Shown piece by piece: positions 1 through 9,554 of a stretch of 46,807 nt of DNA (positions are counted from its first letter, which is position 1; every line of letters starts with the position of its first letter). A program made the translations under genes and the position numbers. The notes below the pieces were generated by a model that ran no database searches, was not told where the DNA came from, and was given only the letters and a program-made list of their open reading frames with translations. Origin of the DNA: M3007 sp040080915 (GTDB taxonomy: Bacteria; Bacteroidota; Bacteroidia; Chitinophagales; Saprospiraceae); assembly GCA_040080915.1 (NCBI GenBank), contig JBEBHD010000008.1, positions 1-46,807 on the forward strand, in the 5' to 3' direction.

Positions 1-6
1 CTCTTA

Positions 7-1530
<1,524 letters not shown>

Positions 1531-1748
1531 GTGTTCTTTCGACCACATCGGATCATTCCAATCTGACCGTTCTTTCTCTACCTGAATTATTCTGGCTATT
1601 TGTCTAATGCTCGTTCCCTTGCGGTACTCCGAACATCAGGTTTGCAAAGCATTTCGCTTGCCGATCTCTCAAAGAACTTTTTATAATTCTGACCGCTCAT
1701 TTGCGGCGAAAAATGTCATCTTGTTTTGCCTTCCTGAAAAAGGGGCTG

Positions 1749-1781
1749 CAAATGTAGGCCCTATCATCCACTCCGCTCAAA
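1749..1781 (-). promoter_or_regulatory. possible second rRNA promoter P2
   Basis: On the minus strand there is TTTG (1778-1781), 21 bases, then TACATTTG (1749-1756), also matching the Bacteroidota consensus. It lies about 115 bp downstream of P1, so the operon may have tandem promoters. Apart from these boxes I see no gene in the 1531-2061 stretch, only leader sequence and a weak GC-rich inverted repeat near 2020-2035 beyond the end of the next gene. Confidence 0.5.
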
Positions 1782-1865
1782 CATTTGGTAAATCTTTTTT
1801 CCAACATCTTCTCAACACATAATCCACATCTCGTTTCCAACTAAGCATCTCGTTCAAAGCGGGCG

Positions 1866-1895
1866 CAAAGGTACGAGCACAATTCAAACTGCAAA
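1866..1895 (-). promoter_or_regulatory. rRNA operon promoter P1
   Basis: On the minus strand there is TTTG (1892-1895), 18 bases, then TACCTTTG (1866-1873). This matches the Bacteroidota -33/-7 consensus TTTG/TAnnTTTG. An A/T tract (about 1904-1926) lies directly upstream and looks like an UP element, as expected for an rRNA promoter. Transcription would start near 1859, giving a leader of about 330 bases before 16S. Confidence 0.7.
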
Positions 1896-2061
1896 ATACC
1901 CGACCAAAATTTTTTTTATTTTTTCTGTGATCTCGCACCTTGATTTGAATGAGTAACGCCCGCCAAACCGGCATTAGCAAAACAATATGTGGTATGCCGG
2001 CATTCCCCACTTGCTCGCTAAGGCGGGATTCGCCCGCTTCGCAATTAATCCAAGTGGTGTA

Positions 2062-2901
2062 CTATTTTTCTCGAACTTCATAAACCTGAACATCTGCACG
2101 GCCTACGCGCTGCGTCCTTAACTGTTCCGGCAGGAACTCATAGACGATCGGGTAAAACACTCGGCGCTTTTCCCCTGCAACCAACGGCCCAGTACGGTCC
2201 ATGCGCATGGATTTGGCGTGTTTTACGGGGTCTATCATCTGAGCAAAATAAAGCCGTTGGTCTTCGTTACCGTAAACCAAATAAACCAACCGGTACAGTT
2301 GGGCCGTGTCGGGCAGCGGGTTTTCGATGGTTGCTTGAGAATTGAATGCAAGTTCGATGATTTTGGTCGGGTCTTTTGGATCAGGGCGTTGAACGCGAAT
2401 TCCGCCTCCGCTTTCAGAAACAACAAGTATCGGTCCAGGCTCTTGTAAAAGTACGCCTGCAGCTTCCATGTGGCATTTGCTTGGAATGCCAGTGATCTGA
2501 TTAAGCGGGATAGCGCAAAAGAATGAGGATGCTCCGCTCGGAGGTATGGCATCGGCAAACGCGCGAATGATGAAACTGGAGTCGCCGTTTACTGAGAGCA
2601 CGTGGTCTGCCGAGTCCAAAACCGTGAGCCGGTTCCAGATTCGCACCCAGTCGTACGATTTGTTGTCAACTATACTGACGACGCAAAAAAAATCGCCGCT
2701 GATAAAGCAGTTCTGATCCCGGTACTCGATGTTCGACGGCAAAAGGTCGTTGGGCAAAGGATCGGGTCGAAACTTGATGGAAACCGGATCGAAACCGAGG
2801 TTAGGTTCGGTTTCTTTAGGCGAATCGCCCTTGCAAGCGGCGGTATGGCACAATACGGCGGCAGCCAAGGCTACAAAGACAAACAACTGGGTTTTACGCA
2901 T
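2062..2901 (-). CDS. hypothetical exported lipoprotein (279 aa)
   Basis: I do not recognise the family. The protein starts with MRKTQLFVF, a hydrophobic stretch and a lipobox-like HTAAC-K around residues 19-24, so it is probably a lipoprotein. The rest has mixed beta-type composition with Cys pairs (for example near DQNCF and FFCVV) and no recognisable catalytic motif. It starts with ATG at 2901, 18 bp after the pth stop, so it is probably cotranscribed with pth. A role at the cell envelope is inferred only from the export signal. Confidence 0.75.
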   Translation of the reverse strand: MRKTQLFVFVALAAAVLCHTAACKGDSPKETEPNLGFDPVSIKFRPDPLPNDLLPSNIEYRDQNCFISGDFFCVVSIVDNKSYDWVRIWNRLTVLDSADHVLSVNGDSSFIIRAFADAIPPSGASSFFCAIPLNQITGIPSKCHMEAAGVLLQEPGPILVVSESGGGIRVQRPDPKDPTKIIELAFNSQATIENPLPDTAQLYRLVYLVYGNEDQRLYFAQMIDPVKHAKSMRMDRTGPLVAGEKRRVFYPIVYEFLPEQLRTQRVGRADVQVYEVREK

Positions 2902-2919
2902 GTGCGAAGTGTATTTAGG

Positions 2920-3480
2920 TTATCTTGATAGTACGTTCATGGCTCGTTCTAAGCCTATCGTCGCGAACGCCTTGGTTGCTTCGGCGGCTTTTTCGAGGAC
3001 ATTGGGCAGTTCGGCAGCCTCATCCTGGGTCCATTTGCCAAGCACAAAATTCACTTGTCGGCCACGTGAAAAGTCGCTCCCTATCCCAATTCGCAAACGC
3101 GGATAAGTATCGGTGCCTAGGATTTCCTGGATATTCTTCAGGCCGTTGTGGCCGCCATCAGAGCCTTTGGCACGAAGGCGGAGTTTGCCAAAATCCAAGT
3201 TTAAGTCGTCACAAACAACAAGGCAGTTCTCGTTCGGGATTTTTTCCTTCTGCAGCCAGTACCGAACTGCTTTACCGCTTATATTCATATAGGTATTGGG
3301 TTTGAGCAACACGAGCACCCGGCCTTTGAAGCGCACTTCGGCGCGTTCGCCGTGATGATCATCCGTCCAGACCCCTTCCAACTGGCGGCATAAGAGGTTG
3401 ACCACGTCGAATCCGACGTTGTGGCGAGTTCCGTCGTACTCATAACCAATGTTGCCCAAACCTGTAATGAGGTATTTCAC
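2920..3480 (-). CDS. pth: peptidyl-tRNA hydrolase
   Basis: Cleaves the ester bond of peptidyl-tRNAs released prematurely from ribosomes, recycling tRNA in the cytoplasm. The family residues are visible: Asn10 in GLGN, His20 in TRHNVG, Asp91/Asp92 in VCDDLNL, and Asn112 in GGHNGLKN. I chose the GTG at 3480, giving 186 aa that begin VKYLITGLGN, the normal family start. The longer reading frame to 3528 begins with TTG and would run across a promoter-like TACATTTG at 3506-3513. The lipoprotein gene follows 18 bp downstream. Confidence 0.95.
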   Translation of the reverse strand: MKYLITGLGNIGYEYDGTRHNVGFDVVNLLCRQLEGVWTDDHHGERAEVRFKGRVLVLLKPNTYMNISGKAVRYWLQKEKIPNENCLVVCDDLNLDFGKLRLRAKGSDGGHNGLKNIQEILGTDTYPRLRIGIGSDFSRGRQVNFVLGKWTQDEAAELPNVLEKAAEATKAFATIGLERAMNVLSR

Positions 3481-3505
3481 AAGGATGCGGTTTTGAAAAT
3501 CCGCG

Positions 3506-3513
3506 CAAATGTA
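3506..3513 (-). promoter_or_regulatory. -7 promoter box upstream of pth
   Basis: TACATTTG on the minus strand fits the Bacteroidota -7 box TAnnTTTG. No good -33 TTTG is seen at the right distance. Its position supports the GTG start at 3480 for pth, because the alternative start at 3528 lies upstream of the box. Confidence 0.5.
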
Positions 3514-3543
3514 GCGCAAGGGTGCCAATTTTGCCTCATAGCC

Positions 3544-4605
3544 TCAAATCCTTTCCAACCAATTTTGCAAAAACGATTTGAAGTTGTCCGTTGGAAAGTT
3601 CCCTTGACGCAGGCCCGTAGTGCGGCTGAGCTGCCGAATAGCACCATCCAGATCAAAGGCATTTTGATTTTGTGAAACAAAGACGTTCTGGTGCGACAAA
3701 AAATCGGCGAGGTATTCTTGCTCCGTCTGTCCGGGCGTAGGAATCAAAACCGCTTTTTTACCAAGTCCGGCCAAGTCCATCACGCTGCTATATCCCGAAC
3801 GGGTAACCAGAACTTTGCTCGCCATGAGCACATCATTTAGATCCCTGGAGGTGAGGTACGATACTACTTCGATGTTGTCGGCGACGTAGTAGTGTTTCTT
3901 CGACTGTGTCTTCCCTTGAACAAAAATGAACTTGTGGGGCATAAAAACCGCTTGCTCCAACAGCAGCTGTTCCAATATACTGCGCTGGGGCTCAGGGCCG
4001 GACAGCACAACGGCCACATCATATTCCAGATCGGCCTCATAGGCCCGCATTCGGGTGAGCAAACCTACAAACCGCGTATCCTTGTGCATGTACCTCCCGT
4101 GCGAGAGGTCTCCAGACAGCCCCGGCGCTTCGGCGACATCGGGCACCCACACCGAGTCGAATTTGCCAATTACCAGCCGAAGAACATTTTTTACTACCCA
4201 ACTTAGTATTTTGCCGGGCACACGGGGATGCAGCTGGTGGCTCAACAGCACGTTGTTGGAATTGCCGGAAAAACAGCCGTAACGGTTATCGGAAATGATG
4301 CCGTGGATGCCATGCTCGCGAACTAAGCGACCGATGGCTTTGTGCTCATGGCGTACAGCCCAAATAATTCGAGGCAATTGCTTGCCGATGTTCCAGATCA
4401 TATTGGCCGACTCGTACCGGATGCGGTAGGAAGGTAGTTCAAAAACAGGCAGGTGCGGAAATTCGGCTTGAAGCAGGTGCAACGCAACACCATCTGAGGC
4501 CAGCATAACGTCTACCCCCTGATTTTCCAGCTCCTTGATGAGCGGAATGCAGCGGGTGGCGTGGCCAAGACCCCAGTTAAGCGGTGCTACAAGGATACGT
4601 TTCAA
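3544..4605 (-). CDS. MurG-like (GT-B fold) glycosyltransferase
   Basis: The N-terminus (KRILVAPLNWGLGHATR) is the glycine-rich first loop of GT-B glycosyltransferases related to MurG / family 28. The C-terminal half contains the expected nucleotide-sugar region (VLVTRSGYSSVMDLAGLGKKAVLIPTPGQ is split here as VTRSGYSSVMD and VLIPTPGQTEQEYLA). Bacteroidota homologues usually begin M-K-x-I-L-V, so I take the TTG at 4605 (353 aa); the frame is open to another TTG at 4668. The donor and acceptor sugars cannot be told from sequence; cell-envelope glycan synthesis is inferred. It lies 63 bp upstream of pth, and a small divergent gene lies on the other side. Confidence 0.8.
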   Translation of the reverse strand: MKRILVAPLNWGLGHATRCIPLIKELENQGVDVMLASDGVALHLLQAEFPHLPVFELPSYRIRYESANMIWNIGKQLPRIIWAVRHEHKAIGRLVREHGIHGIISDNRYGCFSGNSNNVLLSHQLHPRVPGKILSWVVKNVLRLVIGKFDSVWVPDVAEAPGLSGDLSHGRYMHKDTRFVGLLTRMRAYEADLEYDVAVVLSGPEPQRSILEQLLLEQAVFMPHKFIFVQGKTQSKKHYYVADNIEVVSYLTSRDLNDVLMASKVLVTRSGYSSVMDLAGLGKKAVLIPTPGQTEQEYLADFLSHQNVFVSQNQNAFDLDGAIRQLSRTTGLRQGNFPTDNFKSFLQNWLERI

Positions 4606-4754
4606 AACAAGACGACGTTTGTCAGAAGCCTCCAAGGTCAAAAACAATTTTCGACCGAGTAAAATCAATTGGGGTACTTTCGCCTTTGTAAAAGTAACCG
4701 GTTCGCTGGAATCGCACGATCACTTTTTTTTCATTGCAAGCAAATCACGTTGAC

Positions 4755-4889
4755 ATGGCCGAAAAAAGGACAATCTTCGCAAAAAAAATTAATTGGTGGC
4801 ACCTTGCCATTTTTTTCATCATGCTGGGCATGATCGTATTGGAAAGCTGCAGCCTGTTCAAGCCCAAGTGCAACTGCCCCCATTTTTAA
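4755..4889 (+). CDS. small membrane/lipoprotein-like protein (44 aa)
   Basis: A short frame beginning ATGGCCGAAAAAAGG encodes a basic N-terminus, one hydrophobic segment (about residues 16-30: WHLAIFFIMLGMIVL) and then ESC-SLFKPKCNCPHF. LESC resembles a lipobox with an unusual Glu, so the protein could be a tiny lipoprotein or a single-pass membrane protein. The Cys-rich CNCPxF end is distinctive. It is divergent from the glycosyltransferase gene; TACTTTCG at 4676-4683 is a near match to a -7 box. It ends 16 bp before the MITE-like element. No function can be assigned. Confidence 0.55.
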   Translation: MAEKRTIFAKKINWWHLAIFFIMLGMIVLESCSLFKPKCNCPHF

Positions 4890-4905
4890 CGGGGTACCAC
4901 TGGAA

Positions 4906-5067
4906 GAGCGTGTTTGCGTTTCAGTTGCGGCTTGTATACTTCCCACTGCGGGGTTTTGTGCATGGGCTTCGTCATAACATTTTGACTAGCAGCGCTCAGT
5001 ATGACAAAAACGGCTTCGCATCTTGCGGTGCGGGGTATAAAAAGAAAACTGAAACACAAACTCGTTC
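4906..5067. mobile_element. MITE-like hairpin element, copy 1 (162 bp)
   Basis: The ends are 19-bp imperfect inverted repeats (4906-4924, starting GAGCGTGTTTGCG, against 5049-5067; 16 of 19 match). Almost the whole interior folds back on itself, for example GTCATA against TATGAC around the centre. The ends match those of the element at 23327-23486 (GAGCGTGTTT...TTTCAG). It encodes nothing and abuts the TAA stop of rng. Being more degenerate and lacking a clear target duplication, it looks like the older copy. It may also act as a transcription terminator between the convergent genes. Confidence 0.7.
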
Positions 5068-6618
5068 TTAGCCCAATCGAATCTCGTCGTCGTTGCCGAC
5101 AAAAAAGCGGTATTCGCTGAGCTGGTAGTCCGAATGCGGTACCAAATGCACCCATTTGTTGTATTTCCAAAACCATTTCCATCGAATGCTCCTCCAGCCG
5201 CGCCGCAGGTAGGCTTCGATGTAGGGGTGTGCCCGTAAGTACAGATCGCCCTTGGGCCTTGATTGCATGACGAACTCCAAATCGCGCTCGATTTCGTCTG
5301 TCAGCAAAATAGTGGCGTTTACTTTGCCTGTTCCTCCACAAGATGGGCAGGCCTCAGCGGTATCCACAGCCACTTCAGGGCGGGCGCGTTCGCGGGTGAT
5401 CTGCATCAGGCCGAACTTGGAAAGGGGCAAAATAGTGTGCTGAGACCGGTCGTTGCGCATGAAGCCCTCCATGGCCTTGGCCAGCATTTTTCGGTGCTCC
5501 ACATTTTTCATGTCAATGAAATCCACCACGATCAAGCCACCTATATCGCGCAAGCGAATCTGGCGGGCAATTTCCTCGGCTGCTTCCAAATTGACTTTGT
5601 AAATGCTTTGATCTACATCGCCTGAAGTCATTTTGTGGCCACTGTTCACGTCAATGACGTGCATGGCTTCTGTTTTTTCGATGACGATATAGGCCCCGCT
5701 TGGCATCGTGGCCGTTTTGCCAAAGGCGGCCTTGATCTGCCGCGTGACACCGAAAGCATCGAAGACGGTCTTGTTGCCGCTGTACAACTGGACGATGCCG
5801 ACCTGATCAGGACTGATGGTTTGGAGATATGTTCGTATTTCGGCGTACAAATCCTTGTCGTTCACCACTATTTTACCGAACAGGTCTGTCAGCAGGTCGC
5901 GCAACACGCTGGCGGGCTTGTCCAGCTCACTGAGCAGTTTGGCTGGCGGCACCACCGTCTTCAATTGTTTGTAAATTTCCTCCCACCGGCCTACCAAATG
6001 GGTTAGTTCTTCGTGCAATTCCTGCACTTTTTTCCCTTCGGCGGCTGTTCGCATGATTAGCCCGAAGTTTTTGGGCCGGATACTTTCGGCAAGGGTGTGC
6101 AGGCGCTTTCGCTCTTCGTTGCTGTCAATTTTTTTGGAAACAGTGACCGAATCGGCAAATGGGGTTATCACCATGTAACGCCCAGGAAGGTTCAGTTCGC
6201 AAGACAACCGAGGGCCTTTGGTGGAGATCGGTTCTTTCAAAATCTGGACAAGCACCGGGTGTCGTTTGTTGAGCACCTGATCAATTTTGCCTGTCTTGAT
6301 GATCTCTTCCTCATACTTGAAGTGGTCCAGCTTGTGCGTGTTGATACTGCCGTTCATCACTCCATTCGTCCATTTGACGAGCGAACGCAGCTTCGGCCCT
6401 AAATCGGTGTAGTGCAAAAAAGCATCCTTGCGATGGCCTATATCAATAAACGCGGCGTTTAGGCCGGGCATTTGTTTGCGTATCTTGCCGATCAGGATAT
6501 CGCCGACGGTAAAATTGTTATTTGTTTTCTGGTGATGGAGTTCGACCAACTTGTCGTTTTCCACCAATGCCATTTCTACTCCCGTAGCTGTGACATTAAT
6601 AATGAGTTCTTTTTCCAC
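5068..6618 (-). CDS. rng: ribonuclease E/G family protein (RNase G)
   Basis: Endoribonuclease for rRNA maturation and mRNA turnover. An S1-like RNA-binding region lies near residues 36-130. The catalytic Mg-binding aspartates are visible as Asp323 (VIDVNSG) and Asp366 (VVDFIDM), followed by the Zn-link CPSCGGTG (Cys424, Cys427). At 516 aa it has the length of RNase G without the long RNase E scaffold tail. It starts with GTG at 6618. A strong terminator (6904-6953) separates it from the upstream small ribosomal-type gene, so it should have its own promoter, which I could not identify. Its stop codon is directly joined to MITE copy 1. Confidence 0.95.
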   Translation of the reverse strand: MEKELIINVTATGVEMALVENDKLVELHHQKTNNNFTVGDILIGKIRKQMPGLNAAFIDIGHRKDAFLHYTDLGPKLRSLVKWTNGVMNGSINTHKLDHFKYEEEIIKTGKIDQVLNKRHPVLVQILKEPISTKGPRLSCELNLPGRYMVITPFADSVTVSKKIDSNEERKRLHTLAESIRPKNFGLIMRTAAEGKKVQELHEELTHLVGRWEEIYKQLKTVVPPAKLLSELDKPASVLRDLLTDLFGKIVVNDKDLYAEIRTYLQTISPDQVGIVQLYSGNKTVFDAFGVTRQIKAAFGKTATMPSGAYIVIEKTEAMHVIDVNSGHKMTSGDVDQSIYKVNLEAAEEIARQIRLRDIGGLIVVDFIDMKNVEHRKMLAKAMEGFMRNDRSQHTILPLSKFGLMQITRERARPEVAVDTAEACPSCGGTGKVNATILLTDEIERDLEFVMQSRPKGDLYLRAHPYIEAYLRRGWRSIRWKWFWKYNKWVHLVPHSDYQLSEYRFFVGNDDEIRLG

Positions 6619-6903
6619 GATATGCGAAGATGGTTTTCGTTAGGCTCGGCGACTGTGCCCGACCGATGTCAAACGGCAATAGGCACGCTTCCCGGTGACC
6701 GGAATCGGTGCGGCATCAAATAGAACCATCGAAGGTGCAACTAGTTGCTGTTTATTGATCAACGGCAACGGCAAGAAGCCAACGGCAAGCAGGTTCCTTG
6801 GCTTGTTGGAGCGAGCAGCGTATTTGGTTTGGGGTTAGGATGCTTTTAGCCAAAAGGGCATAAATGCTTGCCGATTGGGTTGCGGGGCTGTGCAAAAAGA
6901 AGA
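6619..6903. other. intergenic stretch without a recognised gene
   Basis: Between the rng start and the terminator at 6904-6953 I see no credible ORF, RNA gene or full sigma box. It contains a short run of AACGGCAACGGCAAG-like repeats near 6763-6793 and presumably holds the rng promoter. Confidence 0.4.
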
Positions 6904-6953
6904 CAAAAAGGGAAAGCTGCACCAAATGGATTGGCCATTTGATACAGCTCCCT
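6904..6953 (-). terminator. intrinsic terminator after the 31-aa gene
   Basis: Read on the minus strand, GGGAGCTGTATCAAATGG and CATTTGGTGCAGCTTTCCC pair with two to three mismatches and are followed by TTTTTG. This is a strong Rho-independent terminator for the HU / TPR / 31-aa side and insulates rng. Confidence 0.8.
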
Positions 6954-7032
6954 GGTTCGACGGTGCCGTTCGGCGCTGATTCCAGTAATCCGAAGACCCC
7001 AAATTGGGTCGCCGGTGCCTGTTAATCAAGCA

Positions 7033-7128
7033 CTAACGGTTCTTTTTCTTGTGTCGGTTTTTGCGCAAGCGCTTCTTGCGCTTGTGGGTGGCAATCTTGT
7101 GACGTTTGCGTTTTTTTCCGCAAGGCAT
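7033..7128 (-). CDS. AURKAIP1/COX24-domain small basic protein (31 aa)
   Basis: A 31-codon frame from ATG at 7128 to TAG at 7033, beginning MPCGKKRKRHKIATHKRKKR and ending with more Lys/Arg. It is extremely basic and matches the very short Bacteroidota proteins annotated as AURKAIP1/COX24 domain-containing. These are related to the mitochondrial mS38 and bacterial bS22 ribosome-associated peptides, so a small-subunit rRNA-bound role is likely (family knowledge). It sits between a TPR protein gene and a strong terminator. Its size makes it easy to miss. Confidence 0.85.
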   Translation of the reverse strand: MPCGKKRKRHKIATHKRKKRLRKNRHKKKNR

Positions 7129-7236
7129 ACGTTTCGAATTATGAGTGGTGAATAAATGTTGAGTTCAGGGTTATAGGGTTTCTGGTTGTAAGGTTTGAAA
7201 ACCGGAAGCCTTCCAACCAGAAACGCCCTAACCCAT

Positions 7237-8013
7237 TTATCTGCATAAAGATTGATACTCTTTTGTTTTGTCGGCATTGCCAAGGCCCTCGTAGGCTCTG
7301 GCTAGCAGGCAGGGGGTGTTTGCGTTTTTGGGGTTGAGTGACCAAGCCTTTTCGAGGCGCTGGACGGCTCGTTCCCATTGGCCGGTTTTTATTGCAAGCC
7401 GACCGAGTGCGTTGTAAACGGCTGCGTTATCCGGGTGTTGGGCCTCTAATTCACGCAGCTGTTTAACGGCTTTCATCGGATCGTCGGCACTCGGGTTTTC
7501 GGCAAAAACTAGAGCCAAATTGACCCTGTGCTCCACGTTGTTGGGGTTTAGCGAAGCGGCACTTTCGAATGCGTTTACGGCATGCGCCGCGCAGAATTCG
7601 CGAACCTTGGGGTTTTCTGATACCACCAAAGCCTCATAAAATGTGGCCCCAGCTACCGACCAAGCCTCGTCCGTTTGAGCCAACTGAGCAGCCTGCTCGG
7701 CTACACCACCAGCTATTTCAGGATGCCCTTCGGCGTACCACCAGCCAGACAGGCGTTTTAGGGATTCTATTTTTTCTGTGTCCGAGCCAGCTGCAGACGT
7801 GTTTTGCTCCAATCGCAGAAGGTCAGCAGCCTGTTTTTCGGTCAGGTGCGCCTTTGCTTCGTCCAGAAGCGACTCGAACGCTAAACCTGTTTGTTGAACT
7901 GTTCGCGAATGCTCAACTCTTTTCTGATCGGCAGCAACGGTGCCAAAACCCAAATACAGCACGCAGAAAAGTGCCAGCGCACCTAACATTGCAACGTATT
8001 GTGGTTTGGTCAT
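7237..8013 (-). CDS. membrane-anchored tetratricopeptide repeat protein (258 aa)
   Basis: An N-terminal hydrophobic anchor (about residues 7-28) is followed by helical TPR-type repeats, clearest at the C-terminus (residues about 190-250: AVYNALGRLAIKTGQWERAV and NANTPCLLARAYEGLGNADK). TPRs mediate protein-protein contacts; the partner is unknown. It lies 43 bp downstream of the HU gene and about 110 bp upstream of the 31-aa gene, in the same direction, suggesting one transcription unit. It begins with ATG at 8013. Confidence 0.85.
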   Translation of the reverse strand: MTKPQYVAMLGALALFCVLYLGFGTVAADQKRVEHSRTVQQTGLAFESLLDEAKAHLTEKQAADLLRLEQNTSAAGSDTEKIESLKRLSGWWYAEGHPEIAGGVAEQAAQLAQTDEAWSVAGATFYEALVVSENPKVREFCAAHAVNAFESAASLNPNNVEHRVNLALVFAENPSADDPMKAVKQLRELEAQHPDNAAVYNALGRLAIKTGQWERAVQRLEKAWSLNPKNANTPCLLARAYEGLGNADKTKEYQSLCR

Positions 8014-8056
8014 GGCTGCGCTCGGTTAGCAAGTTTTGTTTTAGGAGCAGTCCGCA

Positions 8057-8368
8057 TCAATCCTCGCTTTCGTCGGACGGAAGGGACGTGACATTTTTCT
8101 TAACCTGCTCGATAAAGACCTTAGCTGGCTTGAACGATGGAATAAAATGCTCCGGAATCTCGATAGACTTGCCCTTTTTGATGTGGCGACCAATTTTTTT
8201 CGCGCGTTTTTTGATCACGAAACTACCAAAGCCGCGAACGTACACGTTCTCGCCCTCCTGAAGGGTGGCTTTGATCTCTTTGAACAGCGCTTCGAGCGAA
8301 ACCAACACATCAACCTTGGCTACACCGGTTTTCTCGGAGATGGCATTCACAAGATCGGCCTTTCTCAT
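8057..8368 (-). CDS. HU family DNA-binding protein
   Basis: A histone-like nucleoid protein of 103 aa starting MRKADLVNAISEKTGV, the typical HU/IHF dimerisation helices. The DNA-binding arm has the family motif GFGSFVIKKRAKK and then a basic strand, IGRHIKKGKSIEIPEHFIPSFKPAK. The short acidic tail (PSDESED) is unusual compared with E. coli HU but seen in Bacteroidota. It bends and compacts DNA as a dimer. It is the first gene of the HU-TPR unit and has a good sigma box (8432-8462) upstream. Confidence 0.95.
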   Translation of the reverse strand: MRKADLVNAISEKTGVAKVDVLVSLEALFKEIKATLQEGENVYVRGFGSFVIKKRAKKIGRHIKKGKSIEIPEHFIPSFKPAKVFIEQVKKNVTSLPSDESED

Positions 8369-8431
8369 CTTTTAGTAAGTTGATTTTGAACAAGTTGTAA
8401 TGAAAAATAGGGTGTCTCCAAAAACAAGACG

Positions 8432-8462
8432 CAAAGATCGGACAATTTTCTGCCCACGCAAA
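8432..8462 (-). promoter_or_regulatory. promoter of the HU gene
   Basis: On the minus strand there is TTTG (8459-8462), 19 bases, then GATCTTTG (8432-8439), a one-base variant of TAnnTTTG at the right spacing. The predicted start is near 8425, about 55 bases before the HU ATG. Another TAAGTTTG box (8552-8559) lies further upstream without a matching -33. Confidence 0.55.
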
Positions 8463-8631
8463 TTTTCGTTCTACTTTTTGCGGCACCAGCAAGTGCCCAA
8501 ACGTATTTTTCCAAAACCACGACTCCTGCGGGGCTGATCAAAATCCGGTTGCAAACTTACTCTTTACCAATACATTGCATACCGTTTTAGTAAAAATACT
8601 TTTCGCAAGTCGGGTCGGAGGGTATTTTGCC

Positions 8632-8639
8632 TACCTTTG
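8632..8639 (+). promoter_or_regulatory. -7 box upstream of yicC
   Basis: TACCTTTG fits TAnnTTTG; no clear -33 TTTG. It would start transcription near 8646, which favours the yicC start at 8679 over the in-frame start at 8637. Confidence 0.5.
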
Positions 8640-8678
8640 ACCCGCCCCAATTCGTTGTACCAAACTCAAGTCCACAAC

Positions 8679-9554
8679 ATGCTTCTATCCATGACCGGCT
8701 ACGGCCGCGCCTCCGGCAGCCATGCCGGAAAATCTATCTCCGTCGAACTAAGGGCGCTGAATTCCAAACTTACGGACTTGAAAATGCGCTTTCCGGGCGA
8801 TTACAAGGAAAAAGAACTGGACCTGCGCAAAATCGTCATTGATCACGCCGAACGGGGAAAAATTGACCTGCTCGTGGACGTGCAAAGCGCCGACGGTGCC
8901 GCGCTCGTCAGCCTCAACGAGGGTCTTTTCAGGGGCTATTACAGGGAAATATCCCGCCTCGCCGATGAACTCGGTATGGCCAAGCAGGATATTTTGCCAG
9001 CCATCATGCGCATCCCGAACGTGGTGGCAAACCCCTCCGGGGAACTTGACGAGGATGAATGGACGGCGGTTTGCAAAGTAGTGGAACAAGCCCTGAATAA
9101 CCTCCGGGCATTCCGCAAACAAGAAGGAAAGGCACTCGAATCAGACCTGCGCCTTCGCGTGTCAAACATTCTGGCCAACTTGGCTGAGGTAACCCCCTAC
9201 GAACAGGAACGCTTCGGGCGCATGCGTGAGCGGCTGCGCACCAACATGGAAGAAGCCTTCGGCAGAGACAATCTCGACACCAACCGCTTCGAGCAGGAAA
9301 TCCTGTACTACCTCGAAAAAATGGACATCACCGAAGAAAAAGTCCGCCTCGAACAGCACTGCAAGTATTTCCTCGAACAGGTCGAAGACCAAAGCAAACC
9401 CGCTGGTCGCACGCTCAACTTCATCAGTCAGGAAATGGGCCGTGAAATCAACACCCTCGGCGCAAAAGCCTACGATGCCGACATCCAACGCTTGGTCGTT
9501 CAGATGAAAGACGAATTGGAGAAAATCAAGGAACAATTGGCTAACGTACTTTGA
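8679..9554 (+). CDS. YicC family endoribonuclease
   Basis: 291 aa from ATG at 8679. The N-terminus MLLSMTGYGRASG is the YicC_N signature, and the C-terminus has the conserved DUF1732 block (AGRTLNFISQEMGREINTLG). YicC proteins are RNases or RNA-turnover adaptors (RNA degradation seen in E. coli). The earlier in-frame ATG at 8637 would overlap the -7 box, so I did not use it. Its stop overlaps the convergent pepD stop by 14 bp. Confidence 0.93.
   Translation: MLLSMTGYGRASGSHAGKSISVELRALNSKLTDLKMRFPGDYKEKELDLRKIVIDHAERGKIDLLVDVQSADGAALVSLNEGLFRGYYREISRLADELGMAKQDILPAIMRIPNVVANPSGELDEDEWTAVCKVVEQALNNLRAFRKQEGKALESDLRLRVSNILANLAEVTPYEQERFGRMRERLRTNMEEAFGRDNLDTNRFEQEILYYLEKMDITEEKVRLEQHCKYFLEQVEDQSKPAGRTLNFISQEMGREINTLGAKAYDADIQRLVVQMKDELEKIKEQLANVL

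Noticed and set aside
2018..2036. GC-rich inverted repeat after the lipoprotein gene as terminator
   Set aside because: Stem of about five base pairs and no T-run; too weak to call.
2920..3528. Longer pth start at 3528
   Set aside because: TTG start upstream of a -7 box and 16 residues longer than the family; GTG at 3480 gives the standard N-terminus.
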